Position numbers and translations under genes: made by a program. A model generated the notes under the pieces. That model saw nothing but the letters and a program-made list of their open reading frames with translations. It did not search any database and was not told the origin of the DNA. A DNA stretch of 64,000 nt, taken from M3007 sp037445225 (lineage in GTDB: Bacteria; Bacteroidota; Bacteroidia; Chitinophagales; Saprospiraceae). Shown one piece after another: positions 27,201 through 36,450 of this stretch. Location: positions 90,631-154,630 of the forward strand of contig JBBIKW010000011.1 in the NCBI GenBank assembly GCA_037445225.1. Reading direction: 5' to 3'. Position 1 is the first letter of the stretch; every line of letters starts with the position of its first letter.

Positions 27201-28825
27201 CTACGGCTCAGAATACTCCGGTAATTTTCCCCATACCGGCCGGCACCTACACTGTAACGATTACCGATACGCGCAGCTGCACGCTAGTGCGCACGTTTGT
27301 GCTGCCCGACCCGCCGGGCATCGTGATTCAATACAACAACATACGGCCCACGCGCTGCGCCGATACGTGCGATGGCGGCGTGGAGTTGGTTGTTTACTAC
27401 AATACGACGCCTCCTACTTCGGCAAACTTTGACTTTGAGTGGGAGGACGGCGGAACGGACTCGCTGCGCGCCGACCTATGCGCCGGTTTCAATACCATCA
27501 CTGTGCGCGACCCACTCAACGGCTGTTTCCGCATCGATTCGGTACAAATCGGAGCGCCACCGGCTCTGTCGGCAACCTTCACCAACGACTCCGTCTCCTG
27601 TTTTGGCGGTGCCGACGGGCGCGCTCGCGTAACTGCCAGCGGCGGCAATGGCCAGCCCTACATATACCTGTGGAGCAACGGCCAGACGTCTGATATTGCT
27701 ACTAATCTGTCTGCTGGCCCTGTCACCCTAACCGTGACCGACAACCGCGGCTGTTCCCAGGTATTCAACACGCAAATACTGCAACCTGAACAAATTGCCA
27801 TTACTACTCCTTTAGACGGGCTAGCACCGCCCAAATGCTTTGGTGGAAGCGATGGCCAAATTACTATCTCCGTAACCAAGGGTACGCCTCCTTATACCTA
27901 CAGTTGGTCGGGTGTAGGAGGGCCGATAGGTGGCGGCAACCCAATTACAGACCTGTCTGCGGGCACCTATACCGTGACCGTGACCGATAGTAAAGGATGC
28001 ACGGAAGTCCAGTTCTTTATCTTGAGCGATCCCGATCCTATTGTCGGCACTTATCTGCCCATCGAGCCTATCCTATGCTTTGGCGATGAGACCACGCTGT
28101 ATATCGATACCATCACGGGCGGTGCGGGTGCACCCTATCAATACAGCATAGACTTTGGCGTTTATCTGAACCCAGATTTCCCCATCAGCATTGGCGGTGG
28201 GCGTCACTATATCACATACATCGACCGTGTCGGTTGCGAAAAAACTGACTCGTTCTTTGTCTTTGAACCTGCCCCCATTACGGTGACGTTCGACCCTGCT
28301 GAGGTGGAAATCCAGCTGGGCGATACGCTTTTCCAACTCATCCCCATCATATCGGGCGCCAACGTCGACTCCTTTGTGTGGCAACCCGCCAACCTACTGA
28401 GTGATCCAAAGGTGCTGGAACCCTATATCCGCACTTTCGAGTCGCAGAAGTATACCCTCACTGTCTACGACGCCAATGGCTGCTCCGGCACCGGGACCAT
28501 TCAAATTAACATCGATCCCAATCGAAACGTATATGTGCCCAACGTGTTCTGGCCGGGCAATACGCGCGGGTTAAACGATTACTTCAACCCCAACGTGGGC
28601 TTAGGCGTAGAGATCGTCAACTACATGCGCATTTTTGACCGGTGGGGCAACCTCATGTACGAGCGTACAAATTTCTATCCCAACAACAACGACTTAGCCG
28701 AAGGTTGGGATGGGCGCTACCGAGGCGAATACGTGATGCCCGGGGTCTACATATACGTCATCGAAGTGAAGTTTCTCGATGGGCGGGTACTCCTCTATCG
28801 AGGCGATGTCACGGTCGTGCGATAA
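24224..28825 (+). CDS. Giant SprB-repeat surface protein with type B T9SS / gliding C-terminal domain
   Basis: A 1533-residue exported protein. The start MRKTLILSVLFLWASTFYAQ is a clean signal peptide; longer in-frame starts exist at 24182 and 24197. Residues about 290-430 look cohesin-like (LCVPIQAGNFGTIFGTSFS ... VLFEVCFDV). About nine SprB-type repeats follow from residue 530 to 1350, each with a C-x-G-x-x-D-G opening (for example CNGGIDGSIAITVEGGNPGY, CFGGSDGQITISVTKGTPPY) and a GTYTVTVTD closing. The C-terminal 100 residues are a gliding-motility-associated (CHU_C, type B) sorting domain: VPNVFWPGN, FNPN, MRIFDRWGNLMYE, GWDGRY, PGVYIYVIEV. This predicts export by type IX secretion and attachment outside the cell; adhesion is an inference. 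A strong terminator follows. Confidence 0.9.
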   Translation: MRKTLILSVLFLWASTFYAQTPQVVNVKEGKPTGSNAELPCSAGTFAVGQLLGSSNDVTLDTIFLCFGDSLLINHNGDAVFDDPIPATPAGIAYAFYRCPPTQTGSDQQVLNDSCLWPGAATFFATSGPSSGDHWFFNTGTILNSALFCNGNPCLIHFAPITITDYPNFALEPGCVDVAINSAFAIVYLSPITASGVDVSFQGNNCIGRFRPRGGYSEWDQTSRYDIRIYKQGDPAKKALIYTPPPNWRSGIDIVFSIPEPGIYAVEITDAKSCPLSFTMDMSGCDATDNAVLKTPDLIGEPNSTLCVPIQAGNFGTIFGTSFSIGWDTSLLQYVEVRNPSPLIEPFTPVGNLNEDNTASGFLGFTYSEFLGNGVDIPEDEVLFEVCFDVVGPVDSCTQLTFGSFPTTVTMDKVSGNQVAVTASPGTICIDSIPLVVSFYVAEPNCDNTASIGAIIEGGAGPYIVSWEPCAGGQSSFSVSKVADTVLTLPLPEGCWRVCVTDQDGFGKQVCDSQFIDVPSLGVTLAVIQLPTCNGRSDGILRADVSLDGVLVPNPGANYSFSWSTTPPQATQTVAGLSAGQYTVTVTNLSSECTQVASGALSQPAALSLDIQVTPASCPGVSDGTITATPAGGTPDALGNYLFQWEYAPNCAGQPTPDDSFNGFVYNGTGKPAGCYSVTLTDVNGCTYTPSAPISIDNVRNFRVDTLAIIDPTCTEEATGTIRVAAVADPPFPDPQSAQYIFFWNPIPSTPPGPYPQNNQNEQSELTQLPAGVYEVIALESVSGCSATAQFTLTDPPALEVTVVSQSNPLCLQPTSGTINVSASGGTGGGYTYTWSSEPPQTLPPQANLQNLGPGTYTVTVRDANGCVDSASVILALPAPPPINRIDSVSVVCGADGCLTVVAPTGTSFIWTDSTGTQIGTTAQVCQLTGGTYTVLVRDAQSCTNTATVSLAGKEPLRITDSLLRQPTCNGGIDGSIAITVEGGNPGYLYNWSTAQNTPVIFPIPAGTYTVTITDTRSCTLVRTFVLPDPPGIVIQYNNIRPTRCADTCDGGVELVVYYNTTPPTSANFDFEWEDGGTDSLRADLCAGFNTITVRDPLNGCFRIDSVQIGAPPALSATFTNDSVSCFGGADGRARVTASGGNGQPYIYLWSNGQTSDIATNLSAGPVTLTVTDNRGCSQVFNTQILQPEQIAITTPLDGLAPPKCFGGSDGQITISVTKGTPPYTYSWSGVGGPIGGGNPITDLSAGTYTVTVTDSKGCTEVQFFILSDPDPIVGTYLPIEPILCFGDETTLYIDTITGGAGAPYQYSIDFGVYLNPDFPISIGGGRHYITYIDRVGCEKTDSFFVFEPAPITVTFDPAEVEIQLGDTLFQLIPIISGANVDSFVWQPANLLSDPKVLEPYIRTFESQKYTLTVYDANGCSGTGTIQINIDPNRNVYVPNVFWPGNTRGLNDYFNPNVGLGVEIVNYMRIFDRWGNLMYERTNFYPNNNDLAEGWDGRYRGEYVMPGVYIYVIEVKFLDGRVLLYRGDVTVVR

Positions 28826-28854
28826 GGCATTTCAGGGTGTATAACTTTTTCCAG

Positions 28855-28889
28855 GCGCGTTGGTGGATCGACCACCAACGCGCTTTTTT
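28855..28889 (+). terminator. Rho-independent terminator of the SprB-repeat gene
   Basis: A perfect 12-bp GC-rich stem (28855-28866 and 28872-28883), 5-base loop ATCGA, followed by six T (28884-28889), 29 bases after the stop codon. Confidence 0.9.
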
Positions 28890-28894
28890 CATAC

Positions 28895-28922
28895 AAAAAA
28901 AGGCCGCACTTTTTGTGCGACC
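28895..28922 (-). terminator. Rho-independent terminator of the tRNA cluster
   Basis: On the minus strand an 8-bp stem (28922-28915 with 28909-28902, one G-T pair), loop of five A, then seven T (28901-28895). It lies 14 bases beyond the last tRNA and is back to back with the plus-strand terminator. Confidence 0.85.
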
Positions 28923-28936
28923 TTAGAGCGATAGAG

Positions 28937-29010
28937 TCGGGACGACTGGATTCGAACCAGCGGCCACACGCCCCCCAGACGTGTACTCTACCGGGCTGAG
29001 CTACGTCCCG
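28937..29010 (-). tRNA. tRNA-Pro (anticodon GGG)
   Basis: A 74-nt cloverleaf: acceptor stem CGGGACG / CGTCCCG, discriminator A, anticodon stem CACGT/GCGTG around the loop CTGGGGG (anticodon GGG), T-loop GGTTCGAATCC. CCA is not encoded. It is the last of three tRNA genes on this strand. Confidence 0.95.
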
Positions 29011-29022
29011 AAGATAACAGGG

Positions 29023-29097
29023 TGGGTAATACTGGATTCGAACCAGTGACCTCACGCGTGTGAAGCGTGCGCTCTAAACCAACTGAGCTAATCACCC
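29023..29097 (-). tRNA. tRNA-Val (anticodon CAC)
   Basis: A 75-nt cloverleaf: acceptor GGGTGAT / ATTACCC with one G-T pair, anticodon stem CACGC/GCGTG around TTCACAC (anticodon CAC, reading GTG), T-loop GGTTCGAATCC. CCA is not encoded. Confidence 0.93.
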
Positions 29098-29104
29098 AAA
29101 AAGG

Positions 29105-29178
29105 TCGGACCAACGGGATTCGAACCTGTGACCTCCACGATGTCAACGTGGCGCTCTAACCAGCTGAGCTATGGCCCG
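29105..29178 (-). tRNA. tRNA-Val (anticodon GAC)
   Basis: A 74-nt cloverleaf: acceptor CGGGCCA / TGGTCCG, anticodon stem CCACG/CGTGG around TTGACAT (anticodon GAC). The T-stem ACAGG/CCCGT has an apparent A-C mismatch at its middle pair. First gene of the cluster; CCA is not encoded. Confidence 0.92.
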
Positions 29179-29216
29179 AAGAACATTTCCCTCGCGTTTA
29201 AAGCGCTTTGGGGCGG

Positions 29217-29224
29217 CAAAGATA
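29217..29224 (-). promoter_or_regulatory. Putative -7 promoter box of the tRNA cluster
   Basis: TATCTTTG on the minus strand, exact TAnnTTTG match, 38 bases before the first tRNA. The flanking bases form a short palindrome (GATAAAG / CTTTATC). Confidence 0.5.
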
Positions 29225-29396
29225 AAGGCTTTATCGAAACCGCGCAAGTAGGAGGGGCGAGGATTTTTTTTGGGTCTGAAGCGTGTCTTGCTTCGGACAA
29301 AGCTGCATTCCGGCGATTAAAATGTTTACTGCGCTAAAGGATGTTTGCTTAGATTTGACTCAGCCTTTCCTAATACAGCTTTTGCCCAGACTACTT

Positions 29397-32300
29397 ATGC
29401 AAAAGACAATTTATCTCTTGCTGTTTCTCCTGTGGCCGCTTTCGGTTTTTACCCAGCATTTTTTCGAAGACCTACCTTCCTCGGAGGTGATAGTAGCAGA
29501 AGGCACCTCAATGAGGCGGTTTCCTCAGTGCTGCCGTTGGATGCGCCTGGACCTCGGCGGGCTTCAACGAGCCCTGCACTCAGTCCCCAATTTTAGCGCT
29601 GGGGAACTACTCCTCGCGGAACCCTTTAAAATTGCGCTGCCGCTTCCCGATGGGCAATGGGCGACTTTTCGTCTACTGGAATGGTCAGTATTGGCACCGC
29701 CTTTACAAGCGCGATATCCCGACCTCCGCTCCTACAGCGGAAGAGGCATAGAGGACCCTACTGTGCAGGTAAAATGCGAGTTGACGCCGCATGGGTTCTT
29801 TGCCATGATATTAGGCCGTCAGGGAACTACCTTCATAGACACCTATCGACAAGGGCAGGATGCGTACGTTGCTGTTTACGCCAAGGAAGATGCGAAGTCT
29901 AAAAAAACCTGGACGTGCTCAGCAGGGCATCTCGTATACGCCACCGAGCACTCAAAAGAGACAAGAGGTGAGCCGAAGAACGACTGTCTACTGCGTACCT
30001 ATCGATTAGCGTTGGCCTGCACAGGTGAATACGCCCAGTATCACGGCGGTACGAAAGCATCGGCATTGGCAGCTATGGTGACGACACTCAACCGCGTCAA
30101 CGGTGTCTTTGAGCGCGACTTGGGGATTCGCATGGAATTGGTAGCCAACAACGACACCCTCATTTTTCTCAATCCCGCTACGGATGGCTACTCGAACGGC
30201 GACCCCTTCGCCATGCTTGCACAAAATGCCGCCAAATGTAATGCGCTAATTGGTTCGGCAAACTACGATATAGGGCATGTGTTTGGTACAGGCGATGGCG
30301 GCGTAGCGGGTTTGGGCGTTGCCTGCAACCCTACGGCAAAGGCCTATGGCGCCACGGGGTTAAGTCTCCCTATTGGTGACCCCTTCGACATCGACTATGT
30401 AGCACACGAATTTGGACACCAATTTGGGGCCAACCACACGCAAAACAACTCTTGCAACCGCAACGATGCCACAGCATTGGAGCCCGGTAGTGGCTCTACG
30501 ATCATGGGATATGCGGGCATCTGTAGCCCCAACATCCAAGCGAATAGCGACGACTACTTTCACGCCATCAGCATTCAAGAGATTCGGCAATATACGGCTG
30601 CAGGAGAGGGCAACACCTGCCCACAAAAAATAGACTTGGGCAATACGGCGCCCACCGTAACGGTTGTAGGAAAGTCCATCTACTTCGTACCGCGCGCTAC
30701 GCCCTTTGCTCTGACGGCAATAGGCAGTGACCCAGATGGCGACCTCCTCACCTATTGTTGGGAGCAGATGGATACGCAGATAGCGCCTATGCCTCCCCGC
30801 CCTACCAATATAGAGGGGCCTATGTTTCGCTCGCGCAAACCCACCCTTTCCCCTACGCGCTATTTTCCCGCCTTAGAGCACGTGCTTTCCAGTACGGTGA
30901 ATCCTTGGGAACGGCTGCCCGCCGTAAGCCGTCGGTTGCACTTCCGCGTTACCGTGCGCGACCAACACCCAGGGGGAGGCTGTACTGCAGATGCCGATGC
31001 CGAAGTGGTGGTGGACAGCAGCGCGGGGCCGTTTACCTTGTTAGAGCCTAACCTACCGCTGACATGGTATGCCGGTGAGATCCAAACTGTTCGGTGGAAT
31101 GTTGCCAACACCAATGATCCTCCCATTCAGTGTAATGAAGTACTCATACTGCTCTCCATAGATGGTGGTTGGACATACTCACATCTGCTAGCCGGTCCCG
31201 TTCCCAACAATGGAGAAGCCCAAGTAGCAGTACCTTACTTTTTCTCAGACAGCTGTCGCATACGCATACAGGCGGCCGACAATATTTTCTTCGATGTCTC
31301 AGACCACCTTTTCCAGATCGAAATGCCGCCTACCCCCTCTTTTCTCCTGCAGACGAGCCTACCCGATGTGGTACAAAAATGCTTGGGGGACACCCTATCT
31401 TTCTGGGTGAAGGTGCTTCCCATAGCGGGCTTTGCCCAGGAAGTTATCCTCAGCGTGAAGGGGTTACCGGCCAACATAGAGCCTAATCCCGTCGTCCCAG
31501 GCGACAGTGCGCGCATAACCCTTGCACCCCTATACTCACCGGGTATGTATTCGCTTCAGATCGTCGGTGCTACGGACTCGACAGTGCGCGAACAGACCAT
31601 CACTCTACACGTAGATGCGTCAAGTCCTTCGACACCTACTCCCAACGCTCCTGAAGATGGGCGACGCAACGTCCTACCTTCTGCTGCACTTACTTGGAAC
31701 GCCAGTCTCGATGCAGCGCAGTATTTTGTTCAAGTGGCTAAGAGGCCGAGTTTCGATGCGACCGCTATCACCTGGGAGGCATTCGCGCTCGATACCAGTG
31801 CCTCGCCCATCGGAATACAGGCCGGCGAAGTGTATTATTGGCGGGTGCGCGCGGAAAACGCGTGCGGACACAGCGCATTTTCCCCAGTTTGGGCCTTTCA
31901 AGTGACCCAGTCTACATGTGGGTTTGATTTTTCCAGTACGGATGTGCCTCGCGACGTATCGGATGGCGGGCCCTCTGTCGTCAGTTCCTCCTTGAACCTC
32001 GCAGACGACCGCCTACTCTCCGACGTCGACGTATGGCTCAACATCCGACATACTTGGGTCGGCGATTTGCGCGCCCGCCTCATAGGACCAGACGGCTCCT
32101 CTTGCCTACTGTTTGACCAACCGGGTGTACCAGATGGCGCTCCCGGAGGATGCTCGGGAGACGACCTATTGCTCTCGTTCGACGACAGCGCCGCCTTGTC
32201 GGCTGCCCATCTGGAAGCCACCTGCCAGCTTCAGCCTCCGGCGATCGCGGGCACCTTTCAACCCATAGAACCCTTAGCCGCCTTCAACAAAAAGGCTGCC

Positions 32301-34769
32301 TCAGGGCTTTGGCGTTTAGAGGTGAGTGACTTAGAGGAGTTAGACGGCGGACAGATAGAAAGTTGGGGGCTCCGCGCTTGTTTTTGGGACACGGTTCCTG
32401 CACCGTTGCTGCTAAAAAACGAGGTGCTTTTAGTGCCCTCGGGTAAAGCGGCCACCATCGATCAAACCTTACTTGCCTTGGAAATAGGCAATCTCTCTCC
32501 TGAAAGTGGCCTGTTTACGCTGCTTTCCTTACCCGAACACGGTCAGCTCCTCCTAAATGGGGTGCCGCTTGGCATAGGGTCGATCTTTACACAAGCGGAC
32601 GTAGATAGCGGCATCTTTCGGTACGTACACGACGGCTCTGCTGCCCTGAGCGATGCCTTTACCTTCGATGCCTATGTCGTGCCCAACGGCTATTGGCTCC
32701 ATCGAGACACATTTTCCATCCAGATTGTGCCCAATGATTTGGTCGTCGCGCTCGAGTTAGTTGAGGCAGTGCGCTGTGCCGGCGATACAAGTGGCCGCCT
32801 GTTGGTTACGGTACAAGGCGGTAAACCGCCCTATTCGTATCAGTTGAACGGGCCTCTTTCCACAACGCAGGATAATGGCCTATTTGAGCACTTGAAGGCG
32901 GGGGTTTATTTTGTAATCGTTACAGATGGTTGGGGCTTCACCGCCTCTAGCGCTCCGCTGGTGGTGCCGGAGCCCGACAGCATTGCCGTACAAGTGGTCG
33001 TTGCTCACGACTCTATCTGGGTACAAGCTAGCGGTGGCACACCACCCTACACTTATCGCTTGGGTGAGGGCGACTTCCAAGAAGAACCATTCTTTGCGGG
33101 CATGCCTAACGGCACCTACACCGTAGAGGTAAAGGACAGCCAAGGATGTCTTGGGAGCACGACGACCATTGTATACGTAGGGCCGCTGGCTGTGCTGCGC
33201 ATACAGGTAAAGGAGCCACTCTGTTTTGGCGGCAGCGACGGCTCGGTGCAGATAACGGCTGGCGGGGGGCTACCTCCCTATATATACAGCCTGGACAGCA
33301 TTAACTTTCAGAGCCAAAACACCTTCGAGCATCTGCCCGCCGGCAACTACACGGTCTGGGTGGTCGATCGATCAGGCACCACCGCTGTGGACAGTTTTAC
33401 CGTGGAGGCACCTCCACCGCTTGTTCTGATAGCGCACGTTGTACTCAACCGCATTGAAGTAAGTGCGCACGGGGGAACCGGGTCACTGCTCTACCGCCTC
33501 AACGATGGCGCTTTTCAGTCGGAGCCGACTTTCACCCAATTGCTCAACGGAACCTATACCGTGACTGTTCGCGATGCCAACGGCTGTACGGCGGATACTC
33601 TCGTCACTGTAGATGTGCCGCCGCTGGAAATATCGCCGGTGGAGATCGAGGGAGAGATCCGATGTTCAGGCGAAACGGTGCGCGTCACTGTGCGCGCCTC
33701 GGGCGGCGTTCCGCCTTACCTATATTCTTTGGACGGCGGGCCATTTCAGCCCGACAGTACATGGGCAGCGGTGGGCGGTGGGCAGCATATCGTCATCGTG
33801 CGCGATGCTGCGGGCAACGAGCTGAGCTCTGCACCGTTTGTCATCGCTGCACCCGACCCCTTACATGTTCTCGCCGTGGTGCTGGGGCCGACTGTTTCGC
33901 TTGTTCCCTCAGGGGGCACCCCGCCCTACCAGTATGCCCTCAATGGCGCTTACTGGACGTCGGACAGCCTGTTTAGCAATCTGCCCAACGGCTCCTATTT
34001 CGTCTTAGCTGCCGACGCTTACGGCTGCCTCGACACGGTTTCCTTCGACATCGACTACCAACCGATGACCCTCTTAGTGACGCACACCGATCCCACCTGT
34101 TCGGGCGCTTCAGATGGTCGCTTTGAAGTAGAAATTCTCGGCGGTGTGCCGCCCTTCTACTGCGATGGACAGCTGCTAAGCGACCGCCGATGCGCGCGCG
34201 ACTCCCTCAGCGCTGGTTTGTACAGCATTGCTGTAGTGGATGCCCTAGGCGATACACTGCACATCACCCTCGAGCTCACTGCACCCGACCCTATCGAAGT
34301 GAGTGCGTCTGCTGTTGCCGACACTTTAATCGCTACTGCCACCGGCGGAACTCCGCCTTTGTCTTATAGCCTCAACGGCGTGCACTTTCAAAGCGCGCCT
34401 ATTTTCCCCAACCTGCCCAACGGCATATATACAGTGACCGTGCAAGATGCGTATGGCTGCACTGCCACCTCCGACCCCGTCCTTATCGACATCATTCGCA
34501 CCCAATCTTTAGCCAGAGAGATCCGCGTCTATCTCTACCCTAACCCATCGGACGGTCGCTTTTGGGTTCGAATACCGGCAGAAGCGGCTGGGGAGTGGGA
34601 GCTTGCGCTTTACAACGCCCAAGGCATTCCTTACTGGTGGAAAGCGTGTTGGTTGAGTTCGGATGGCGTTCTCTATGACGCCGACGTCCCGGAGGGTGCA
34701 TATGTGCTTTGGGGACGAAGCGCCATTGGGCAATTTGCAGAGCGCATAATCGTGCTGCGTTCCCCATAG
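29397..34769 (+). CDS. Giant secreted reprolysin-like metalloprotease with P-domain, SprB repeats and type A T9SS domain
   Basis: A 1790-residue exported protein. The ATG at 29397 opens a signal peptide (MQKTIYLLLFLLWPLSVFTQ); earlier in-frame starts do not. After a propeptide, residues about 197-400 are a zinc peptidase with HEFGHQFGANH (about 336-346, the HExxHxxGxxH metal site) and a Met-turn-like STIMGYAGIC (about 367). Residues about 740-835 resemble fibronectin type III. Residues about 842-1000 are a proprotein convertase P-domain (NIRHTWVGDLRARLIGPDG ... SGLWRLEVSDLEELDGG). Residues about 1120-1700 carry SprB-like repeats (CFGGSDGSVQITAGGGLPPY and others), and the end is a type A sorting domain (YLYPNPSDGRFWVRIP). 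The architecture predicts a secreted or surface-bound protease; its substrate is unknown. Confidence 0.92.
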   Translation: MQKTIYLLLFLLWPLSVFTQHFFEDLPSSEVIVAEGTSMRRFPQCCRWMRLDLGGLQRALHSVPNFSAGELLLAEPFKIALPLPDGQWATFRLLEWSVLAPPLQARYPDLRSYSGRGIEDPTVQVKCELTPHGFFAMILGRQGTTFIDTYRQGQDAYVAVYAKEDAKSKKTWTCSAGHLVYATEHSKETRGEPKNDCLLRTYRLALACTGEYAQYHGGTKASALAAMVTTLNRVNGVFERDLGIRMELVANNDTLIFLNPATDGYSNGDPFAMLAQNAAKCNALIGSANYDIGHVFGTGDGGVAGLGVACNPTAKAYGATGLSLPIGDPFDIDYVAHEFGHQFGANHTQNNSCNRNDATALEPGSGSTIMGYAGICSPNIQANSDDYFHAISIQEIRQYTAAGEGNTCPQKIDLGNTAPTVTVVGKSIYFVPRATPFALTAIGSDPDGDLLTYCWEQMDTQIAPMPPRPTNIEGPMFRSRKPTLSPTRYFPALEHVLSSTVNPWERLPAVSRRLHFRVTVRDQHPGGGCTADADAEVVVDSSAGPFTLLEPNLPLTWYAGEIQTVRWNVANTNDPPIQCNEVLILLSIDGGWTYSHLLAGPVPNNGEAQVAVPYFFSDSCRIRIQAADNIFFDVSDHLFQIEMPPTPSFLLQTSLPDVVQKCLGDTLSFWVKVLPIAGFAQEVILSVKGLPANIEPNPVVPGDSARITLAPLYSPGMYSLQIVGATDSTVREQTITLHVDASSPSTPTPNAPEDGRRNVLPSAALTWNASLDAAQYFVQVAKRPSFDATAITWEAFALDTSASPIGIQAGEVYYWRVRAENACGHSAFSPVWAFQVTQSTCGFDFSSTDVPRDVSDGGPSVVSSSLNLADDRLLSDVDVWLNIRHTWVGDLRARLIGPDGSSCLLFDQPGVPDGAPGGCSGDDLLLSFDDSAALSAAHLEATCQLQPPAIAGTFQPIEPLAAFNKKAASGLWRLEVSDLEELDGGQIESWGLRACFWDTVPAPLLLKNEVLLVPSGKAATIDQTLLALEIGNLSPESGLFTLLSLPEHGQLLLNGVPLGIGSIFTQADVDSGIFRYVHDGSAALSDAFTFDAYVVPNGYWLHRDTFSIQIVPNDLVVALELVEAVRCAGDTSGRLLVTVQGGKPPYSYQLNGPLSTTQDNGLFEHLKAGVYFVIVTDGWGFTASSAPLVVPEPDSIAVQVVVAHDSIWVQASGGTPPYTYRLGEGDFQEEPFFAGMPNGTYTVEVKDSQGCLGSTTTIVYVGPLAVLRIQVKEPLCFGGSDGSVQITAGGGLPPYIYSLDSINFQSQNTFEHLPAGNYTVWVVDRSGTTAVDSFTVEAPPPLVLIAHVVLNRIEVSAHGGTGSLLYRLNDGAFQSEPTFTQLLNGTYTVTVRDANGCTADTLVTVDVPPLEISPVEIEGEIRCSGETVRVTVRASGGVPPYLYSLDGGPFQPDSTWAAVGGGQHIVIVRDAAGNELSSAPFVIAAPDPLHVLAVVLGPTVSLVPSGGTPPYQYALNGAYWTSDSLFSNLPNGSYFVLAADAYGCLDTVSFDIDYQPMTLLVTHTDPTCSGASDGRFEVEILGGVPPFYCDGQLLSDRRCARDSLSAGLYSIAVVDALGDTLHITLELTAPDPIEVSASAVADTLIATATGGTPPLSYSLNGVHFQSAPIFPNLPNGIYTVTVQDAYGCTATSDPVLIDIIRTQSLAREIRVYLYPNPSDGRFWVRIPAEAAGEWELALYNAQGIPYWWKACWLSSDGVLYDADVPEGAYVLWGRSAIGQFAERIIVLRSP

Positions 34770-34789
34770 GGCCGCCATCGTCGAGAAGG

Positions 34790-36325
34790 TCAACGAGCTA
34801 CGACAAGCGGCTGTCGGGAAATACCGGCACTGTTGCGCAGTAAAATCCAATAGATACCGGGAGAAAGGTGTTGAACAGATATAACTAAGGGTTCTTGTGA
34901 TACGAGGAATTCTCTCTGACCGATTGCCGTGCGACCGAAGATATCGAATACGGCAATGCTCAAGCGCTCTGGGCTGGGTTGCTGTAGGGATATCTGAACC
35001 TGCTCGGCAGTGGGGTTAGGCCAAAGGCGTAGGGCTATGCCTTTTTCGCCTGAGGATAGCTGCACGGAGGAGCCCATGTCCGTGTTGAAGCGGCGATGCT
35101 CGTATGCTGCAAAGTTTCCTCCTGTAATAAGAGGCGCTCCGAGAGGCTCCTCCAGTCGATAGAGATGGAAATACCCCTGGCCGTGGTCACAGCACATGCC
35201 GTCGCCATAAGCATCTACAAAATGCAGGGAATAGCAGCCGGGTGTGGGCAAATAAAGCGTATCGTAAATGGTGGCATTGTCGCCATAAGCACCCATACCC
35301 CCTTGCACGGCGGTATATTGTCCTCCGCCCGTTGGCCCTACGTTTTGATTGCCGCCGCGACTTAAGGTGCGCCCCTGCTCGTCGCGCACTTCCCAGTAGG
35401 TTTCCGCCCCAAACTGGTCGGTTCGAATCTTGAGTAGAAAGGCCTCTCCGCCGTGGCGAGGGGCGTTTTCGAAAACTTGCACCACTGAGTTATTGTTCTC
35501 ATCTTCATCGGCAGCACCTCCATTAATAGAGAGGATACGCGCCTGCAAAGTGCCGCCTTCACTGCGGACAAAGGTGGGAAAATCCAAAGAGGTCTCTTCG
35601 TAAGAACCCAACTCCCCCTGCCACGCTATGGTGAAGAGTGATTCAGCATTCCATTCCAGCTGAAGGACAGCCTGATATAGCGGATGCTTCCCTAAATTAA
35701 CCAGTTGAAGGTGAGGACTAAAAGCAGCAGACATACACACCTCTCGCCCAACAAAACCAGGGTCTAGCTGAACAATAGCGGCATTGTTTTGGCCGAAAAG
35801 GACAGGACACGATAGGGCTTCTTCGGCCAGCCGATCGGCTCCCTCTAAGCGCAACAAGCGAAATTTTCGATTCGGGCATATAAGGACTAGGGCGGGAAAA
35901 TCAGCTACGCCAAACTGGGGAGCAATCTCGTGGTCGTTGATGACTGGGAAGGGCGTACCGGCTACCCAGTTGCCCAGGGTAGCGCTGTTACATCCCGAAA
36001 AGCCGTATAGGCAATTGCTATTGGTGTTTGGGTCGCTCTCGACCAGAAAGACCCGGACTCTATTGGCAGGGCTTTCCGGCCCAAGTTGGTGATGAAGCGT
36101 CTGAAGCGCTCTGCCGTGATGATAAGCCCAGCTCGGCAGGCTGTGCGTGCTCATCAAGTGCAGCACCACAGCTTTCCCCTCATCGAGCAGTCTGTAGAGG
36201 TTCCACTCCTTCCCCTGCAAGTCCTTGGCGGTGAAGTCTGGAGCCGTTCGCGGGCTTTGCGCCGGGGCAATAAATCCTCCAAACAGCCCTATCGATAGGA
36301 ATGCTGCAGTGCAAGCGCTTTTCAT
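34790..36325 (-). CDS. Secreted redoxin-like protein with type A T9SS sorting domain
   Basis: A 511-residue exported protein: signal peptide MKSACTAAFLSIGLFGGFIAPAQ, then a thioredoxin/AhpC-like domain at about 25-180 (APDFTAKDLQGKEWNLYRLL ... PFPVINDHEIAPQFGVADFP). At the position where redoxins have their CxxC the sequence is MSTHSLPSWAYHH, so the thiol active site appears lost. A beta-rich middle follows, then a type A sorting domain at the end (LRLWPNPTAEQVQISLQ ... LSPGIYWILLR). The role may be binding rather than redox chemistry. It converges on the protease gene with a 20-base gap. Confidence 0.8.
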   Translation of the reverse strand: MKSACTAAFLSIGLFGGFIAPAQSPRTAPDFTAKDLQGKEWNLYRLLDEGKAVVLHLMSTHSLPSWAYHHGRALQTLHHQLGPESPANRVRVFLVESDPNTNSNCLYGFSGCNSATLGNWVAGTPFPVINDHEIAPQFGVADFPALVLICPNRKFRLLRLEGADRLAEEALSCPVLFGQNNAAIVQLDPGFVGREVCMSAAFSPHLQLVNLGKHPLYQAVLQLEWNAESLFTIAWQGELGSYEETSLDFPTFVRSEGGTLQARILSINGGAADEDENNNSVVQVFENAPRHGGEAFLLKIRTDQFGAETYWEVRDEQGRTLSRGGNQNVGPTGGGQYTAVQGGMGAYGDNATIYDTLYLPTPGCYSLHFVDAYGDGMCCDHGQGYFHLYRLEEPLGAPLITGGNFAAYEHRRFNTDMGSSVQLSSGEKGIALRLWPNPTAEQVQISLQQPSPERLSIAVFDIFGRTAIGQREFLVSQEPLVISVQHLSPGIYWILLRNSAGISRQPLVVAR

Positions 36326-36353
36326 AGGAGAAACCCTTTTGTACTATGGCAAA

Positions 36354-36361
36354 CAAAGATA
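36354..36361 (-). promoter_or_regulatory. Putative -7 promoter box of the redoxin-like gene
   Basis: TATCTTTG on the minus strand, exact TAnnTTTG match, 29 bases before the ATG at 36325. Confidence 0.45.
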
Positions 36362-36450
36362 GCTTCTAATAGCCCGCCCTACCATCGGCTAAATCCAAAT
36401 TTTTTTCGCATAAATGCCAAGGATGGCCGACTTTCCCATGCAGAAAACGC

